DNA of 64,000 nt from 3107 sp965216225 (GTDB lineage: Bacteria; Pseudomonadota; Alphaproteobacteria; Rhodobacterales; Rhodobacteraceae). Location: the NCBI GenBank assembly GCA_965216225.1, contig CBDCFF010000034.1:62001-126000 (forward strand), read 5' to 3'. The notes under the pieces are model-generated. The model made no database searches and was not told where the DNA came from. It saw only the letters and a program-made list of their open reading frames with translations. Both the position numbers and the translations under genes were made by a program. This document shows positions 51,251-60,034 of this stretch, in pieces; the first letter of the stretch is position 1; each line of letters begins with the position of its first letter.

Positions 51251-52143
51251 TGCCCTGCCTCGCGCTGTTTCTGTTCGTTGCGCTGGAACAGGATGATCGG
51301 GATCACGAGGATCAGCAGAAGGACGATCGCCACGGCGGACGCGACCGGCCAGTCCCGGTTGCGGAAGAACTCATCCCACAGCACCTTGCCGATCATCAGC
51401 GTGTCTGAGCCGCCCAGCAGGGCCGGGATCACGAATTCGCCGATGGCCGGGATGAAGACGAGGAAGCAGCCCGCGACAACGCCGGCCCCGGACAGCGGCG
51501 CCGTCACCAGCCAGAAGGCCGAAAGGCGCGAGCATCCCAGATCCTCCGCAGCTTCCAGAAGTGAATCGTCCAGCCTCTCCAGCGATGCGTAGATCGGCAG
51601 GATCATGAACGGCAGGTAGGTATAGACGATGCCGATATAGACCGCGGTTGTGGTGTTCAGGATTGTCAGAGGCTCCGAAATCACGCCGGTGAACATCAGG
51701 AACTGATTGAGCGCCCCCTCGGTGTTCAGAATGCCCATCCACGCATAGACCCGGATCAGAAAGCTCGTCCAGAACGGAAGAATCACCAGCATTATCAGGG
51801 TCGGGCGCCATTTGGCGGTGGTGCGTGACATGGCATGGGCGATGGGATAGCCGACCAGAAGCGTGAGGATGGTCGAGGTCGCCGCGATCCGCAGACTCGA
51901 CAGATAGGCGCGCCAGTACAGATCATCGGATGTGAGAAAGACGAAATTCTCGAAATCCAGCCCTGCAAGAAAATCGGCGACCGCGTTCCAGCCGCCCCCG
52001 ATATTCAGCGTCGGCGTGTAGGGCGGCCGGGCGAGGGCAAGGTCCGACAAGCTGATTTTCAGAACGATGCCGAACGGGACCAGAAACAGGGCGAGCAGCC
52101 AGAGGCAGGGAACGGCGATGACGAAGGCGCGGCGGAGGTTCAT
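51247..52143 (-). CDS. potH: Polyamine ABC transporter permease, PotH/PotB type
   Basis: A 298-residue membrane protein that pairs with the PotI-like permease. The EAA loop is LLEAAEDLGCSRLSAFWLV. The N-terminal FLVPFGIVLKISLSDLALA and the internal LPFWTSFLIRVYAWMGIL are hallmarks of PotB/PotH permeases. It lies ten bases after the ATPase gene. Confidence 0.9.
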   Translation of the reverse strand: MNLRRAFVIAVPCLWLLALFLVPFGIVLKISLSDLALARPPYTPTLNIGGGWNAVADFLAGLDFENFVFLTSDDLYWRAYLSSLRIAATSTILTLLVGYPIAHAMSRTTAKWRPTLIMLVILPFWTSFLIRVYAWMGILNTEGALNQFLMFTGVISEPLTILNTTTAVYIGIVYTYLPFMILPIYASLERLDDSLLEAAEDLGCSRLSAFWLVTAPLSGAGVVAGCFLVFIPAIGEFVIPALLGGSDTLMIGKVLWDEFFRNRDWPVASAVAIVLLLILVIPIILFQRNEQKQREAGQ

Positions 52144-52153
52144 CGCATGTTCC

Positions 52154-53293
52154 TCAGGCCGCCAGCACGATGCCGGCGGTGTCGCTCCAGGACAGCCAGA
52201 CCCGGTCTTCCCAGGTGAAGCCGCGCCGCGCGATGCGCCTTGTATTGGCGGTTTGCGCCTTGATCACATGGCCGGTGGGCAGTTCCACATGGTAGGTGGA
52301 GACATTGCCCAGATAGGCGATGTCCAGCACCTTGCCCTGCACGACATTGCGCAATCCATCCGGGCGGTCGGCGGAAATCCTGATCTTTTCGGGACGGATT
52401 GCAATCGCGCAGCCATTCCCTTCGTCAACGCCGTCGCGCGCCGGGCCGATCAGCGCATCGCGGCCTTTTGCCCAATGTACGAGCGTGCCGTTGCCGTCGG
52501 TCACACCGGCCTTGCCCCTGATGATGTTCACGTCGCCGATGAAGTCGGCCACATAGATGGAATTGGGAGATTCATAGATCCTGTCCGGCGTATCCACTTG
52601 GATGAGTCGCCCGTGATCCATCACCGCGACACGGCTGGCGACGGTCATTGCCTCCTCCTGATCGTGGGTGACAATCACGAAGGTCGTGCCGGTTTTTTCC
52701 TGAATGTCCATCAATTCGAACTGCGTTTCCTGCCGCAGTTTCTTGTCAAGGGCGGCCAGCGGTTCATCCAGCAGCAGCAGCTTCGGCACCTTGGCCAGCG
52801 CGCGGGCCAGCGCCACGCGCTGTTTCTGGCCGCCGGAAATCTGGTGCGGCTTTCGGCGGGCGAATCTTTCCAGCCGGGTCAGGCGCAGCATCTCTTCGAC
52901 ACGGGCGGGGATGTCCTTTCCGGGCATGTCCGACCGTTTCAGGCCAAAGGCGATATTGTCCCAGACGCTGAGATGCGGAAACAGCGCGTAGGACTGGAAC
53001 ATCATGTTCACTTTGCGCCGGTTTGGCGGTATCGGGGCAATGTCCTGTCCGGCAAGCTCTATGACGCCCCCGGTCGGCGTTTCGAACCCCGCCAACATAC
53101 GCATCAGCGTGGTCTTGCCGCAGCCGGACGGACCCAGCAGCGCAAAGAACTCCCGCTCGAAGATGTCGAGGCCGACGGTGTCGATTGCGGTGAAGTCGCC
53201 AAACGTCTTGGTGACGTTGCGAAACCTGATCAGCGGAACGGCTTCGGGATCGTCCCAAGGCGTGAAAACACCGGTTGCGGTGGCGTCAGCCAT
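52154..53293 (-). CDS. potG: Polyamine ABC transporter ATPase, PotG/PotA type
   Basis: A 379-residue ATPase. Walker A is LLGPSGCGKTTLMRML, the Q loop is MMFQSYALFPHLSV, the ABC signature is ISGGQKQRVALARALA, and Walker B is LLLLDEPLAALDKKLR. The C-terminal TOBE domain (about residues 290-375) contains IAIRPEKIRIS. The start at MADATATG is chosen; upstream in-frame Met codons have no better site. It energises import with PotF, PotH and PotI. Confidence 0.93.
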   Translation of the reverse strand: MADATATGVFTPWDDPEAVPLIRFRNVTKTFGDFTAIDTVGLDIFEREFFALLGPSGCGKTTLMRMLAGFETPTGGVIELAGQDIAPIPPNRRKVNMMFQSYALFPHLSVWDNIAFGLKRSDMPGKDIPARVEEMLRLTRLERFARRKPHQISGGQKQRVALARALAKVPKLLLLDEPLAALDKKLRQETQFELMDIQEKTGTTFVIVTHDQEEAMTVASRVAVMDHGRLIQVDTPDRIYESPNSIYVADFIGDVNIIRGKAGVTDGNGTLVHWAKGRDALIGPARDGVDEGNGCAIAIRPEKIRISADRPDGLRNVVQGKVLDIAYLGNVSTYHVELPTGHVIKAQTANTRRIARRGFTWEDRVWLSWSDTAGIVLAA

Positions 53294-53359
53294 GACGGAC
53301 CCCATCGTGGTAAGGACCGCCCGGCGCATGGCCGGGCGGCGAACTGTTCCGGGGGCGCA

Positions 53360-54445
53360 TCAGATGCCGGATTTGACCTTGGTCCAGAGTCTTGTCACCA
53401 ACCGCTGTATTTCCGCAGGGTAGGGGCGCGTGGTATAAAGGTTTTCAAGCGTTGCTTCGTCCGGGTAGATGGCCGGATCGTCAATCACATCCTCCTCCAG
53501 AAACGCCTGAGAGGCAAGGTTGCCGTTGGCGAAATAGACATAGTTCGACGCCGCCGCCATGTTTTCGGCATTCATGATGAAGTCGAGGAACCTGTGCGCG
53601 CCTTCGGGATTTGGCGCATCCACCGGAATCGCCATCATGTCGAACCACATCAACGCCCCTTCCTTTGGCGAATTGAATGCAATCTCGACGCCGTTTTCGG
53701 CCTCTGCGGCGCGGTCCCGCGCCTGAAGAACATCACCGGACCATCCGACGGCGACACAGATGTCGCCATTCGCAAGGGCGTTGAGGTATTCGGAATTGTG
53801 GAATTTCCGAATATGGGGACGCACCGACAGCAGCACCGCTTCGGCCTTTGCGATCACATCGGGGTCATGGGTGTCCGGTTCCTCGCCCAGATAGGCAAGT
53901 GTCGCCGGAATGATCTCGGTGGGCGCGTCGAGGAAATACACACCGCATTCGGCGAGTTTTTCCATGTTGGCCGGATTCAGCACCAGATCGAGCGAGTCGA
54001 CCGGGGCGTCTTCCCCCAGAATTTCAGTGACCTTGCCGACATTGACGCCAAGTCCGGTGGTGCCCCACATGTAGTTGATCGCGTGGGCATTGCCCGGATC
54101 ATAGCTGGAGGTCCGTTCCTTGATCAGATCCCACAGGTTTTCCGAGTTCGGCAGTTTCGAGTAGTCGAGTGGCTGGAACGCCCCGGCTTCTATCTGGCGT
54201 TGCAGGAAATCCGAAGTCGGGACAACGACATCATAGCCCGACGATCCGGCCAGCATCTTTGTTTCCAGGACTTCATTCGAGTCGAACACATCGTAAATCA
54301 GGTCATAGCCCGTTTCCTGTTCAAACTTTTCAAGCAATTCCTCGTCGATATAGTCTGACCAGTTGTAGACGCGAACTTCCTCGCCGAAGGCGGCTGATGC
54401 GGTGAGCGAGGCAATCAGCGCCAGCGGGGCCATTGCTTTTGGCAT
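53360..54445 (-). CDS. potF: Periplasmic polyamine-binding protein, PotF/PotD type
   Basis: A 361-residue substrate-binding protein with a signal peptide (MPKAMAPLALIASLTASAAF, cleaved near AFG-EE). The mature part begins VRVYNWSDYIDEELLEKFEQ, the standard start of PotD/PotF. The polyamine-cage region includes VPTSDFLQRQIEAGAFQPLD and CVAVGWSGDVLQARDRAAEA. GGGAG precedes the start. It is the first gene of the minus-strand operon, whose promoter region holds the palindrome at 54490. Confidence 0.92.
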   Translation of the reverse strand: MPKAMAPLALIASLTASAAFGEEVRVYNWSDYIDEELLEKFEQETGYDLIYDVFDSNEVLETKMLAGSSGYDVVVPTSDFLQRQIEAGAFQPLDYSKLPNSENLWDLIKERTSSYDPGNAHAINYMWGTTGLGVNVGKVTEILGEDAPVDSLDLVLNPANMEKLAECGVYFLDAPTEIIPATLAYLGEEPDTHDPDVIAKAEAVLLSVRPHIRKFHNSEYLNALANGDICVAVGWSGDVLQARDRAAEAENGVEIAFNSPKEGALMWFDMMAIPVDAPNPEGAHRFLDFIMNAENMAAASNYVYFANGNLASQAFLEEDVIDDPAIYPDEATLENLYTTRPYPAEIQRLVTRLWTKVKSGI

Positions 54446-54489
54446 ATTCCATCTCCCAGGTTGTCAGGATGAATTATCCTGATGCAAGA

Positions 54490-54499
54490 TTTGATCAAA
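54490..54499. promoter_or_regulatory. Palindrome TTTGATCAAA upstream of potF and gntR
   Basis: A perfect 10-bp palindrome in the 110-bp gap between the divergent potF and gntR genes. The same palindrome, within the shared ATTTGATCAAA, recurs at 55280 before the second synthetase gene. It is a good candidate operator for the GntR-family protein encoded alongside. Confidence 0.55.
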
Positions 54500-54555
54500 C
54501 ATAGCGATTCGGCGCAAGGGTTTTCAAGGCAACCATCACGCCGGATCAGCCGATC

Positions 54556-55257
54556 ATGGCACGGCAAGGGAGGATTGAACAGGGAGTGGAAGGTCCGGCG
54601 CGCAAAATTCCAGAGCACGAAGCGATCTATCGCCGCATCCGTGACGCAATCCTGTTCGGCGAACTGATTCCCGGTCAGGCTGTCACGATTCAGGGTCTTG
54701 CCCGGATGATCGGGGCTGGCATGACCCCGGTGAGAGAGGCAATCCGAAGGCTGACCTCGGAAGGGGCGCTTCGGTCCATGGGGAACCGCAGGATCGTCAT
54801 ACCCCGGTTGACGCTGGATCAACTGGAGGAATTGCGTTTCGCCAGGGTGGCGGTCGAACCGAGACTGGCGGAAATGGCGGCAGGAAAAAGCGGTGCCGCA
54901 CTGGCCGGTGAACTGAAGGAAATGGACGATGCGCTCAACGCCGCAATTGCGGCAGGATCGGTCGAGGGGTATCTTTGTCACAATTTCCGGTTCCATTTTC
55001 ATCTGTACAAGGCGGCGGACGCGCATATTCTTCTTTCACTCGCTCAGTCGTTATGGCTGAGGGCGTCGCCTTCGCTGCGGGTCGTGTGCGGGCGTTACGG
55101 CACGGCCAATCTGCCCGACATGCATGATCATGCGATCCACGCCATTGCATGTGGCGATCTGGAACTGGTGCGCCTGTCGATCGAGGCCGACATCAATCAG
55201 GGAATTGATCAGATAAGGCGCTCGTTGATCGAGGGCGCCGCAAAAGACGGAGATTGA
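54556..55257 (+). CDS. GntR-family regulator (FCD type) of the polyamine genes
   Basis: A 233-residue repressor. The N-terminal winged helix-turn-helix contains EAIYRRIRDAILFGELIPGQ and GAGMTPVREAIRRLTSEGAL. The FCD ligand domain (from about residue 90) has LEELRFARVAVEPRLAEM, FRFHFHLYKAA and MHDHAIHAIACGDLEL with metal-type His residues. It is divergent from potF and directly upstream of the second synthetase gene, so it probably controls both. The likely effector is a polyamine or its glutamyl derivative. Confidence 0.87.
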   Translation: MARQGRIEQGVEGPARKIPEHEAIYRRIRDAILFGELIPGQAVTIQGLARMIGAGMTPVREAIRRLTSEGALRSMGNRRIVIPRLTLDQLEELRFARVAVEPRLAEMAAGKSGAALAGELKEMDDALNAAIAAGSVEGYLCHNFRFHFHLYKAADAHILLSLAQSLWLRASPSLRVVCGRYGTANLPDMHDHAIHAIACGDLELVRLSIEADINQGIDQIRRSLIEGAAKDGD

Positions 55258-55279
55258 CCCGATACGCTTTTGACCATAA

Positions 55280-55289
55280 TTTGATCAAA
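55280..55289. promoter_or_regulatory. Palindrome TTTGATCAAA upstream of the second synthetase gene
   Basis: The same 10-bp palindrome as at 54490, 55 bases before the GTG start of the synthetase gene. The frame of that gene is open through it from a TTG at 55254. The palindrome and the ribosome-binding site at 55334 argue that translation starts downstream. Confidence 0.5.
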
Positions 55290-55343
55290 AGCAGGGGCGG
55301 TGCGGATTCGCCGCACCAGCCGCATCAGCCGACAGGTGAAATC

Positions 55344-56720
55344 GTGGTCTCGCGTCTTTCAACCGACTGGGTTGCCGATCTGCCCGACGCCTTCGCCCGC
55401 TACCTTGGCGAGCGGCGGATCGAAGAGGTCGAGTGCATCATCCCCGACTTCGCCGGCATGTCGCGCGGAAAGGCCATGCCCTCTTGCAAGTTCAGCCCGG
55501 ATCAGACCTTCTATCTGCCGGTCTCGCTGTTCTATCAGACGATCTCGGGCGAATACGTGAATATGGACATTCCCGACCAGTGGCTGGAGCAGGATGTCGT
55601 TCTGCGCCCCGACATGTCCACTGCGGCCGCAGTGCCCTGGGCAAAGGAAGCGACGTTGCAGATCATCAATGATCTGGAAACCCGCGACGGGCAGAGGCTG
55701 AGCATGGCGCCGCGCAACGTGCTCAGACGGGTGCTGGATCTTTACCGGGAACGCGGCTGGACCCCGGTCGTCGCGCCGGAGCTGGAATTCTACCTGACCA
55801 AGCCGAATATTGACCCGAACGAGCCGATCGAGCCGCCCCTGGGCCGAACCGGTCGCAAGGGGGTCAGCCGCCAGGCCTATTCCATGGTGGCGGTCGATGA
55901 ATTCGGCGAGGTGATCGACACGATTTACGACTTTGCCGAGGATCAGGGCCTGAGGATCGACACCGTCATTCAGGAAGGCGGCGCAGGACAGATCGAGATC
56001 AACTTGTTGCATGGCGATCCGTTGCGGCTGGCGGATCAGGTTTTCCATTTCAAACGCACGATCCGCGAGGCGGCGCTGAAAAAGGGCGTGTTCGCAACCT
56101 TCATGGCCAAGCCCATCCGGGATGAACCCGGCAGCGCCATGCACATTCACCAGAGTGTGACGGACAGCAGAACCGGGCGGAACATTTTCTCTGGTCCCGA
56201 TGGTGCGCAAACCGATGCTTTCCACCACTTCATCGGCGGGTCGCAGAAATATCTGGTGTCCGCCATCCCCCTGCTTGCGCCATATGTGAATTCCTATCGC
56301 AGGTTTGCCGCAGAGGGGATGAGCGCGCCCGCCAATCTGGAATGGGCCGCGGACAACCGGACGGCAGGATTGCGCATCCCGAATTCCGAACCGGAGGCCC
56401 GTCGCATTGAAAACCGCGTGGTCGGCAGCGACGCCAACCCCTACCTTGCGCTGGCCGCAAGCCTGGCGGCCGGCTATCTGGGAATGGTGAACCGGACCGC
56501 GCCACGACCGGCGGCCGATCATGTGGTGCTGAAGGGCGGCGGAGAATTGCCCCGCAGCCTGCGCGAATCGCTCGACCGGTTCGACGGCAACACCGAGATC
56601 AAGGAGGTTCTGGGGCCGCATTTCTGCCAGGTCTTCTCTGACATCAAATGGGCGGAGCTTGAGGAATATCAGCGGGAAATCTCGCCCTGGGAACGTCAAC
56701 ACCTTCTGCTGAACGCCTGA
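55344..56720 (+). CDS. puuA: Gamma-glutamylpolyamine synthetase, PuuA-like (second copy)
   Basis: A 458-residue glutamine-synthetase-fold enzyme. VVAPELEFYLT, IQEGGAGQIEINLLHGDPLR, EPGSAMHIHQSV, VNSYRRFAAEGMSAPANLEW and DNRTAGLRIP are the active-site motifs. It should ligate glutamate to putrescine or another polyamine with ATP. Start GTG 55344 is chosen because of AGG at 55334-55336 and because longer forms would include the palindrome. It is clearly different from the copy at 49092, and the two probably have different amine specificities. Confidence 0.88.
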   Translation: MVSRLSTDWVADLPDAFARYLGERRIEEVECIIPDFAGMSRGKAMPSCKFSPDQTFYLPVSLFYQTISGEYVNMDIPDQWLEQDVVLRPDMSTAAAVPWAKEATLQIINDLETRDGQRLSMAPRNVLRRVLDLYRERGWTPVVAPELEFYLTKPNIDPNEPIEPPLGRTGRKGVSRQAYSMVAVDEFGEVIDTIYDFAEDQGLRIDTVIQEGGAGQIEINLLHGDPLRLADQVFHFKRTIREAALKKGVFATFMAKPIRDEPGSAMHIHQSVTDSRTGRNIFSGPDGAQTDAFHHFIGGSQKYLVSAIPLLAPYVNSYRRFAAEGMSAPANLEWAADNRTAGLRIPNSEPEARRIENRVVGSDANPYLALAASLAAGYLGMVNRTAPRPAADHVVLKGGGELPRSLRESLDRFDGNTEIKEVLGPHFCQVFSDIKWAELEEYQREISPWERQHLLLNA

Positions 56721-56747
56721 AGACAAAGCGGTTACAAGGAGACTTTC

Positions 56748-58145
56748 ATGACAGTCATCAGCAATCACATGCCGACGCGCGAATTGCAGGCGCTGGATGC
56801 GGCCCATCACATGCACCCGTTCACGGACGGCGACGCGCTGAAAGCCGGGGGCGTGCGCATCATCACGCGGGCGCAGGGCGTGATGCTCACCGATTCCGAA
56901 GGCAACGAGTTTCTGGATGGCATGGCCGGTCTCTGGTGTGTCAACATCGGCTATGGCCGGAGCGAACTGGCAGAGGTTGCCGCGCGCCAGATGCGCGAGC
57001 TTCCCTATTACAACACGTTCTTTCACACCAGCCATGTCCCGGCGGTCGCGCTTTCGACAAGGCTTGCGGAACTGGCGCCGGATCATCTCAATCAGGTGTT
57101 CTTTGCCGGGTCCGGGTCCGAGGCGAACGACACGAATATCAGACTGGTTCGCCACTATTGGGCGGCGAAGGGCAAGCCGGACAAGACGATCATCATCAGC
57201 CGCAAGAACGCTTATCACGGTTCGAGCATGGGCGGGGCGAGCCTTGGCGGCATGGCGCCGATGCACGCGCAGGGCGGCCTGCCGATTGCGGATGTCGTGC
57301 ATATCGACCAGCCGCACTGGTATGCCGAAGGCGGCGACACGTCACCGGATGAATTCGGGTTGGAACGGGCGCGGCAACTGGAGGCGAAAATCGCGGAACT
57401 GGGCGAGGATCGCGTGGCGGCCTTCATTGCCGAACCGGTGCAGGGGGCAGGCGGGGTCATCATCCCGCCGGAAACCTATTGGCCTGAAATTCAGCGGATC
57501 TGCGATGCCCATGACATATTGCTGATCGCGGATGAAGTCATCTGCGGCTTTGGCCGCACCGGGAACTGGTGGGGGTCGGAAACCTTCGGCATCCGGCCTG
57601 ACCTCATGACGGTCGCCAAGGGGCTGAGTTCGGGCTATTTGCCCATCGGCGGCTCTCTGGTCAGCGATGAAGTCGCCGGGGTCGTTGCTGCGGCTGGTGA
57701 CTTCAACCACGGCTATACCTATTCCGGGCATCCGGTTGCGGCGGCGGTCGCGCTGGAAAATCTGCGCATTCTCGAAGAAGAGGGGATCATTGACCATGCG
57801 CGCGATGTTGCGGCCCCTCATCTGGCGGCGCGCTGGGCGGGGCTTGCCGATCATCCGCTGGTGGGCGAGGCGCGTGCGCTTGGCATGTTCGCAGGGTTGC
57901 AGATGACCCCGGACAAGGCGTCGCGCGCGAAATTTTCGGGTGAGGCCGGAACTGTCGGCCTGATCTGCCGTGAAAGATGTTTCGCGAACAATCTGGTGAT
58001 GCGCCATGTCGGGGACAGGATGGTCGTCTCTCCGCCCCTGATCATCACGCCGGAAGAGATCGACCTGCTTGTCGAAAGGGCGTGGAGGGCGCTGGACCTT
58101 ACCTATGACGCGATCCGTGAGGAGGGCCTTTTGAAAGCGGCCTGA
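56748..58145 (+). CDS. Class III aminotransferase, putrescine:pyruvate (SpuC) type
   Basis: A 465-residue PLP enzyme. FFAGSGSEANDTNIRLVRHY binds phosphate, KNAYHGSSMGGASLGGM stacks on the cofactor, LLIADEVICGFGRTGNWWG holds the Asp, and MTVAKGLSSGYLPIGG the Schiff-base Lys. The N-terminal LDAAHHMHPFTDGDALKAGG matches the polyamine transaminases of Proteobacteria. AAGGAG stands eight bases before the ATG. It would convert putrescine to 4-aminobutanal. Confidence 0.9.
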   Translation: MTVISNHMPTRELQALDAAHHMHPFTDGDALKAGGVRIITRAQGVMLTDSEGNEFLDGMAGLWCVNIGYGRSELAEVAARQMRELPYYNTFFHTSHVPAVALSTRLAELAPDHLNQVFFAGSGSEANDTNIRLVRHYWAAKGKPDKTIIISRKNAYHGSSMGGASLGGMAPMHAQGGLPIADVVHIDQPHWYAEGGDTSPDEFGLERARQLEAKIAELGEDRVAAFIAEPVQGAGGVIIPPETYWPEIQRICDAHDILLIADEVICGFGRTGNWWGSETFGIRPDLMTVAKGLSSGYLPIGGSLVSDEVAGVVAAAGDFNHGYTYSGHPVAAAVALENLRILEEEGIIDHARDVAAPHLAARWAGLADHPLVGEARALGMFAGLQMTPDKASRAKFSGEAGTVGLICRERCFANNLVMRHVGDRMVVSPPLIITPEEIDLLVERAWRALDLTYDAIREEGLLKAA

Positions 58146-58148
58146 GCC

Positions 58149-59450
58149 ATGGACGTTCTTACCGCAAACGATGCGCATGGGGAATATCCCCGATCCTTCT
58201 ACGCTGCCCGTTCATGTCCGCCTGACAGATTTCCGGCGGTCGCGGCGGATGCCCGCTGTGATGTCTGTGTGGTTGGCGGCGGGTTCAGCGGGCTTTCCGC
58301 AGCGCTGCATCTGGCCCGGCGGGGATATGATGTCGTCCTGCTGGAGGCGCAGCGGGTCGGTTTCGGCGCATCCGGTCGAAATGGCGGACAGGTCGGCACC
58401 GGTCAGCGCCGGGATCAGAACGACCTTGAACACATGGTTGGCCGCGACGCTGCGCGGGCGCTGTGGCAACTGGGGCTGGAAGCTGTCGATCTCGTGCGGG
58501 GGCTGGCGCGGGATCCGCTTGTGAATGTGCCCTTTCACGGCGGGATCATCCATGCGGATCACCGTGCGCGATATGTTCCGCACAGTCTGGACCATGCGGA
58601 AAAGCTCAACCGCGACTATGGCTATGACCGCATCAGGGGCCTGACACGCGATGCCGTCCGCGCCCTGATAGGGTCGGATGCCTACCATGGCGGCACGATT
58701 GACATGGGCGGCGGCCATATGGACCCGCTGCGTTTCGCGCTGGGGCTTGCCCGCCTTGCGCAGACCGCAGGGGTGCGAATACATGAGCAATCGCGGGTGG
58801 TGTCATGCGACATGGCGGCAAGGGTCCGGCTTGCCACGGCTTCGGGCAACATTGTGGCTGATCACGCAATCCTTGCCTGCAACGGCTATCTTGGCCGGTT
58901 GAACGGGCAGGTTGCCGCGCGGGTGATGCCGATCAACAATTTCATCATCGCGACGGAACCCCTGCCAGAGGCAGAGCGCCGCACCCTGATTGCCGGCAAT
59001 CACGCGGTTGCGGATTCGAAATTCGTGGTGAACTATTTCTGCTTTTCCGACGATGGGCGTCTGCTGTTCGGCGGATCGGAAAGCCATGGCTATCGCTTTC
59101 CAAAGAATATTGCCGCAAAGGTGCGCAGGCCCATGCTGGGGATTTTCCCGCAGCTTGCCGATACCCGCATCGACCATGCCTGGGGCGGCACGCTGGGGAT
59201 CACGATGAACCGGATGCCGTATTTCGACCGCTTGCGCGGGAACGTGCTGACCCTGGGCGGCTATTCGGGCCACGGCGTTGCGATGGCGACGCTTGGCGGA
59301 AAACTGGCGGCAGAGGCGATTGCCGGGCAGGCGGAGCGTTTCGACCTGATGGCCTCGGTGCCGACGCCGCGTTTTCCGGGGGGCGCGGCACTGCGCCGGC
59401 CGCTGCTTGCAATGGCCATGCTGTGGTATTCGATGCGGGACAGGCTGTAA
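58149..59450 (+). CDS. puuB: FAD-dependent oxidase, gamma-glutamylputrescine oxidase (PuuB) type
   Basis: A 433-residue DAO-superfamily flavoprotein. CDVCVVGGGFSGLSAALHLA binds FAD, and VLLEAQRVGFGASGRNGGQV follows, as in PuuB/OrdL enzymes. The C-terminal LTLGGYSGHGVAMATLGGKL closes the flavin site. In the pathway it would oxidise gamma-glutamylputrescine to the aldehyde and release hydrogen peroxide. It lies three bases after the aminotransferase gene. An aldehyde dehydrogenase (PuuC) is not in the window. Confidence 0.87.
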   Translation: MDVLTANDAHGEYPRSFYAARSCPPDRFPAVAADARCDVCVVGGGFSGLSAALHLARRGYDVVLLEAQRVGFGASGRNGGQVGTGQRRDQNDLEHMVGRDAARALWQLGLEAVDLVRGLARDPLVNVPFHGGIIHADHRARYVPHSLDHAEKLNRDYGYDRIRGLTRDAVRALIGSDAYHGGTIDMGGGHMDPLRFALGLARLAQTAGVRIHEQSRVVSCDMAARVRLATASGNIVADHAILACNGYLGRLNGQVAARVMPINNFIIATEPLPEAERRTLIAGNHAVADSKFVVNYFCFSDDGRLLFGGSESHGYRFPKNIAAKVRRPMLGIFPQLADTRIDHAWGGTLGITMNRMPYFDRLRGNVLTLGGYSGHGVAMATLGGKLAAEAIAGQAERFDLMASVPTPRFPGGAALRRPLLAMAMLWYSMRDRL

Positions 59451-59475
59451 CGGACGGGGCCGGACAGGGCCGGGG

Positions 59476-59898
59476 TCAGCCGTTCGAGCGGTCCCGCTTT
59501 CGGATGCCGAACAGTTCCATGCGATGCGCAACCAGCCGATAACCGAGACGGTTGGCAATCTTTTCCTGCAAGGCTTCGATTTCGGAATCGACGAACTCGA
59601 TCACATCGCCGGTTTTCACGTCTATCAGGTGATCGTGATGCTCACGAGCGGCGGTCTCATATCTCGCACGCCCATCTCCGAATTCCAGTTTTTCCAGAAT
59701 GCCGGTTTCCTCGAACAGTTTGACAGTGCGATAGACCGTCGCGAGCGAGACATTCGGGTCAAGTTCAGCCGCGCGCGCATGGAGACCTTCGACATCCGGA
59801 TGGTCGGTCGCCTCCTCCAGCACCTGTGCGATCAATCGCCGCTGGCCGGTCATGCGCAGCCCTGTTGCCTCGCAGCGTTCGATGATGGTTCCGCCCAT
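59476..59898 (-). CDS. Fur-family metal regulator (Fur/Mur-like)
   Basis: A 140-residue regulator. The winged helix has MTGQRRLIAQVLEEATDHPD and VSLATVYRTVKLFEETGILE. The dimer domain has the metal motif REHHDHLIDVKTGDVIEF. The CxxC structural zinc sites of E. coli Fur are missing, as in many alphaproteobacterial Fur/Mur proteins that respond to manganese or iron. AAGGGG precedes the start at 59898. Which metal it senses cannot be told. Confidence 0.88.
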   Translation of the reverse strand: MGGTIIERCEATGLRMTGQRRLIAQVLEEATDHPDVEGLHARAAELDPNVSLATVYRTVKLFEETGILEKLEFGDGRARYETAAREHHDHLIDVKTGDVIEFVDSEIEALQEKIANRLGYRLVAHRMELFGIRKRDRSNG

Positions 59899-60034
59899 TG
59901 CGCCCCTTACCTTGGATTGGTTCCGGTTTATGTGATCCGCAGGTCCGATACCAGCCATTTTGCCGGGAATATCCGCGACTGTGCCTGTCCGGGCCACAGA
60001 CACGGGGAACAGCGGACCGGCGCGGTTTGGCGCG

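Noticed and set aside
52067..54358. A 763-codon open frame on the plus strand opposite the potF/potG genes
   Set aside because: The minus-strand genes have clear motifs and operon overlaps; the plus frame is a shadow.
55359..57317. A 652-codon open frame on the minus strand
   Set aside because: It covers two genes with full catalytic motifs on the other strand and has no family resemblance.
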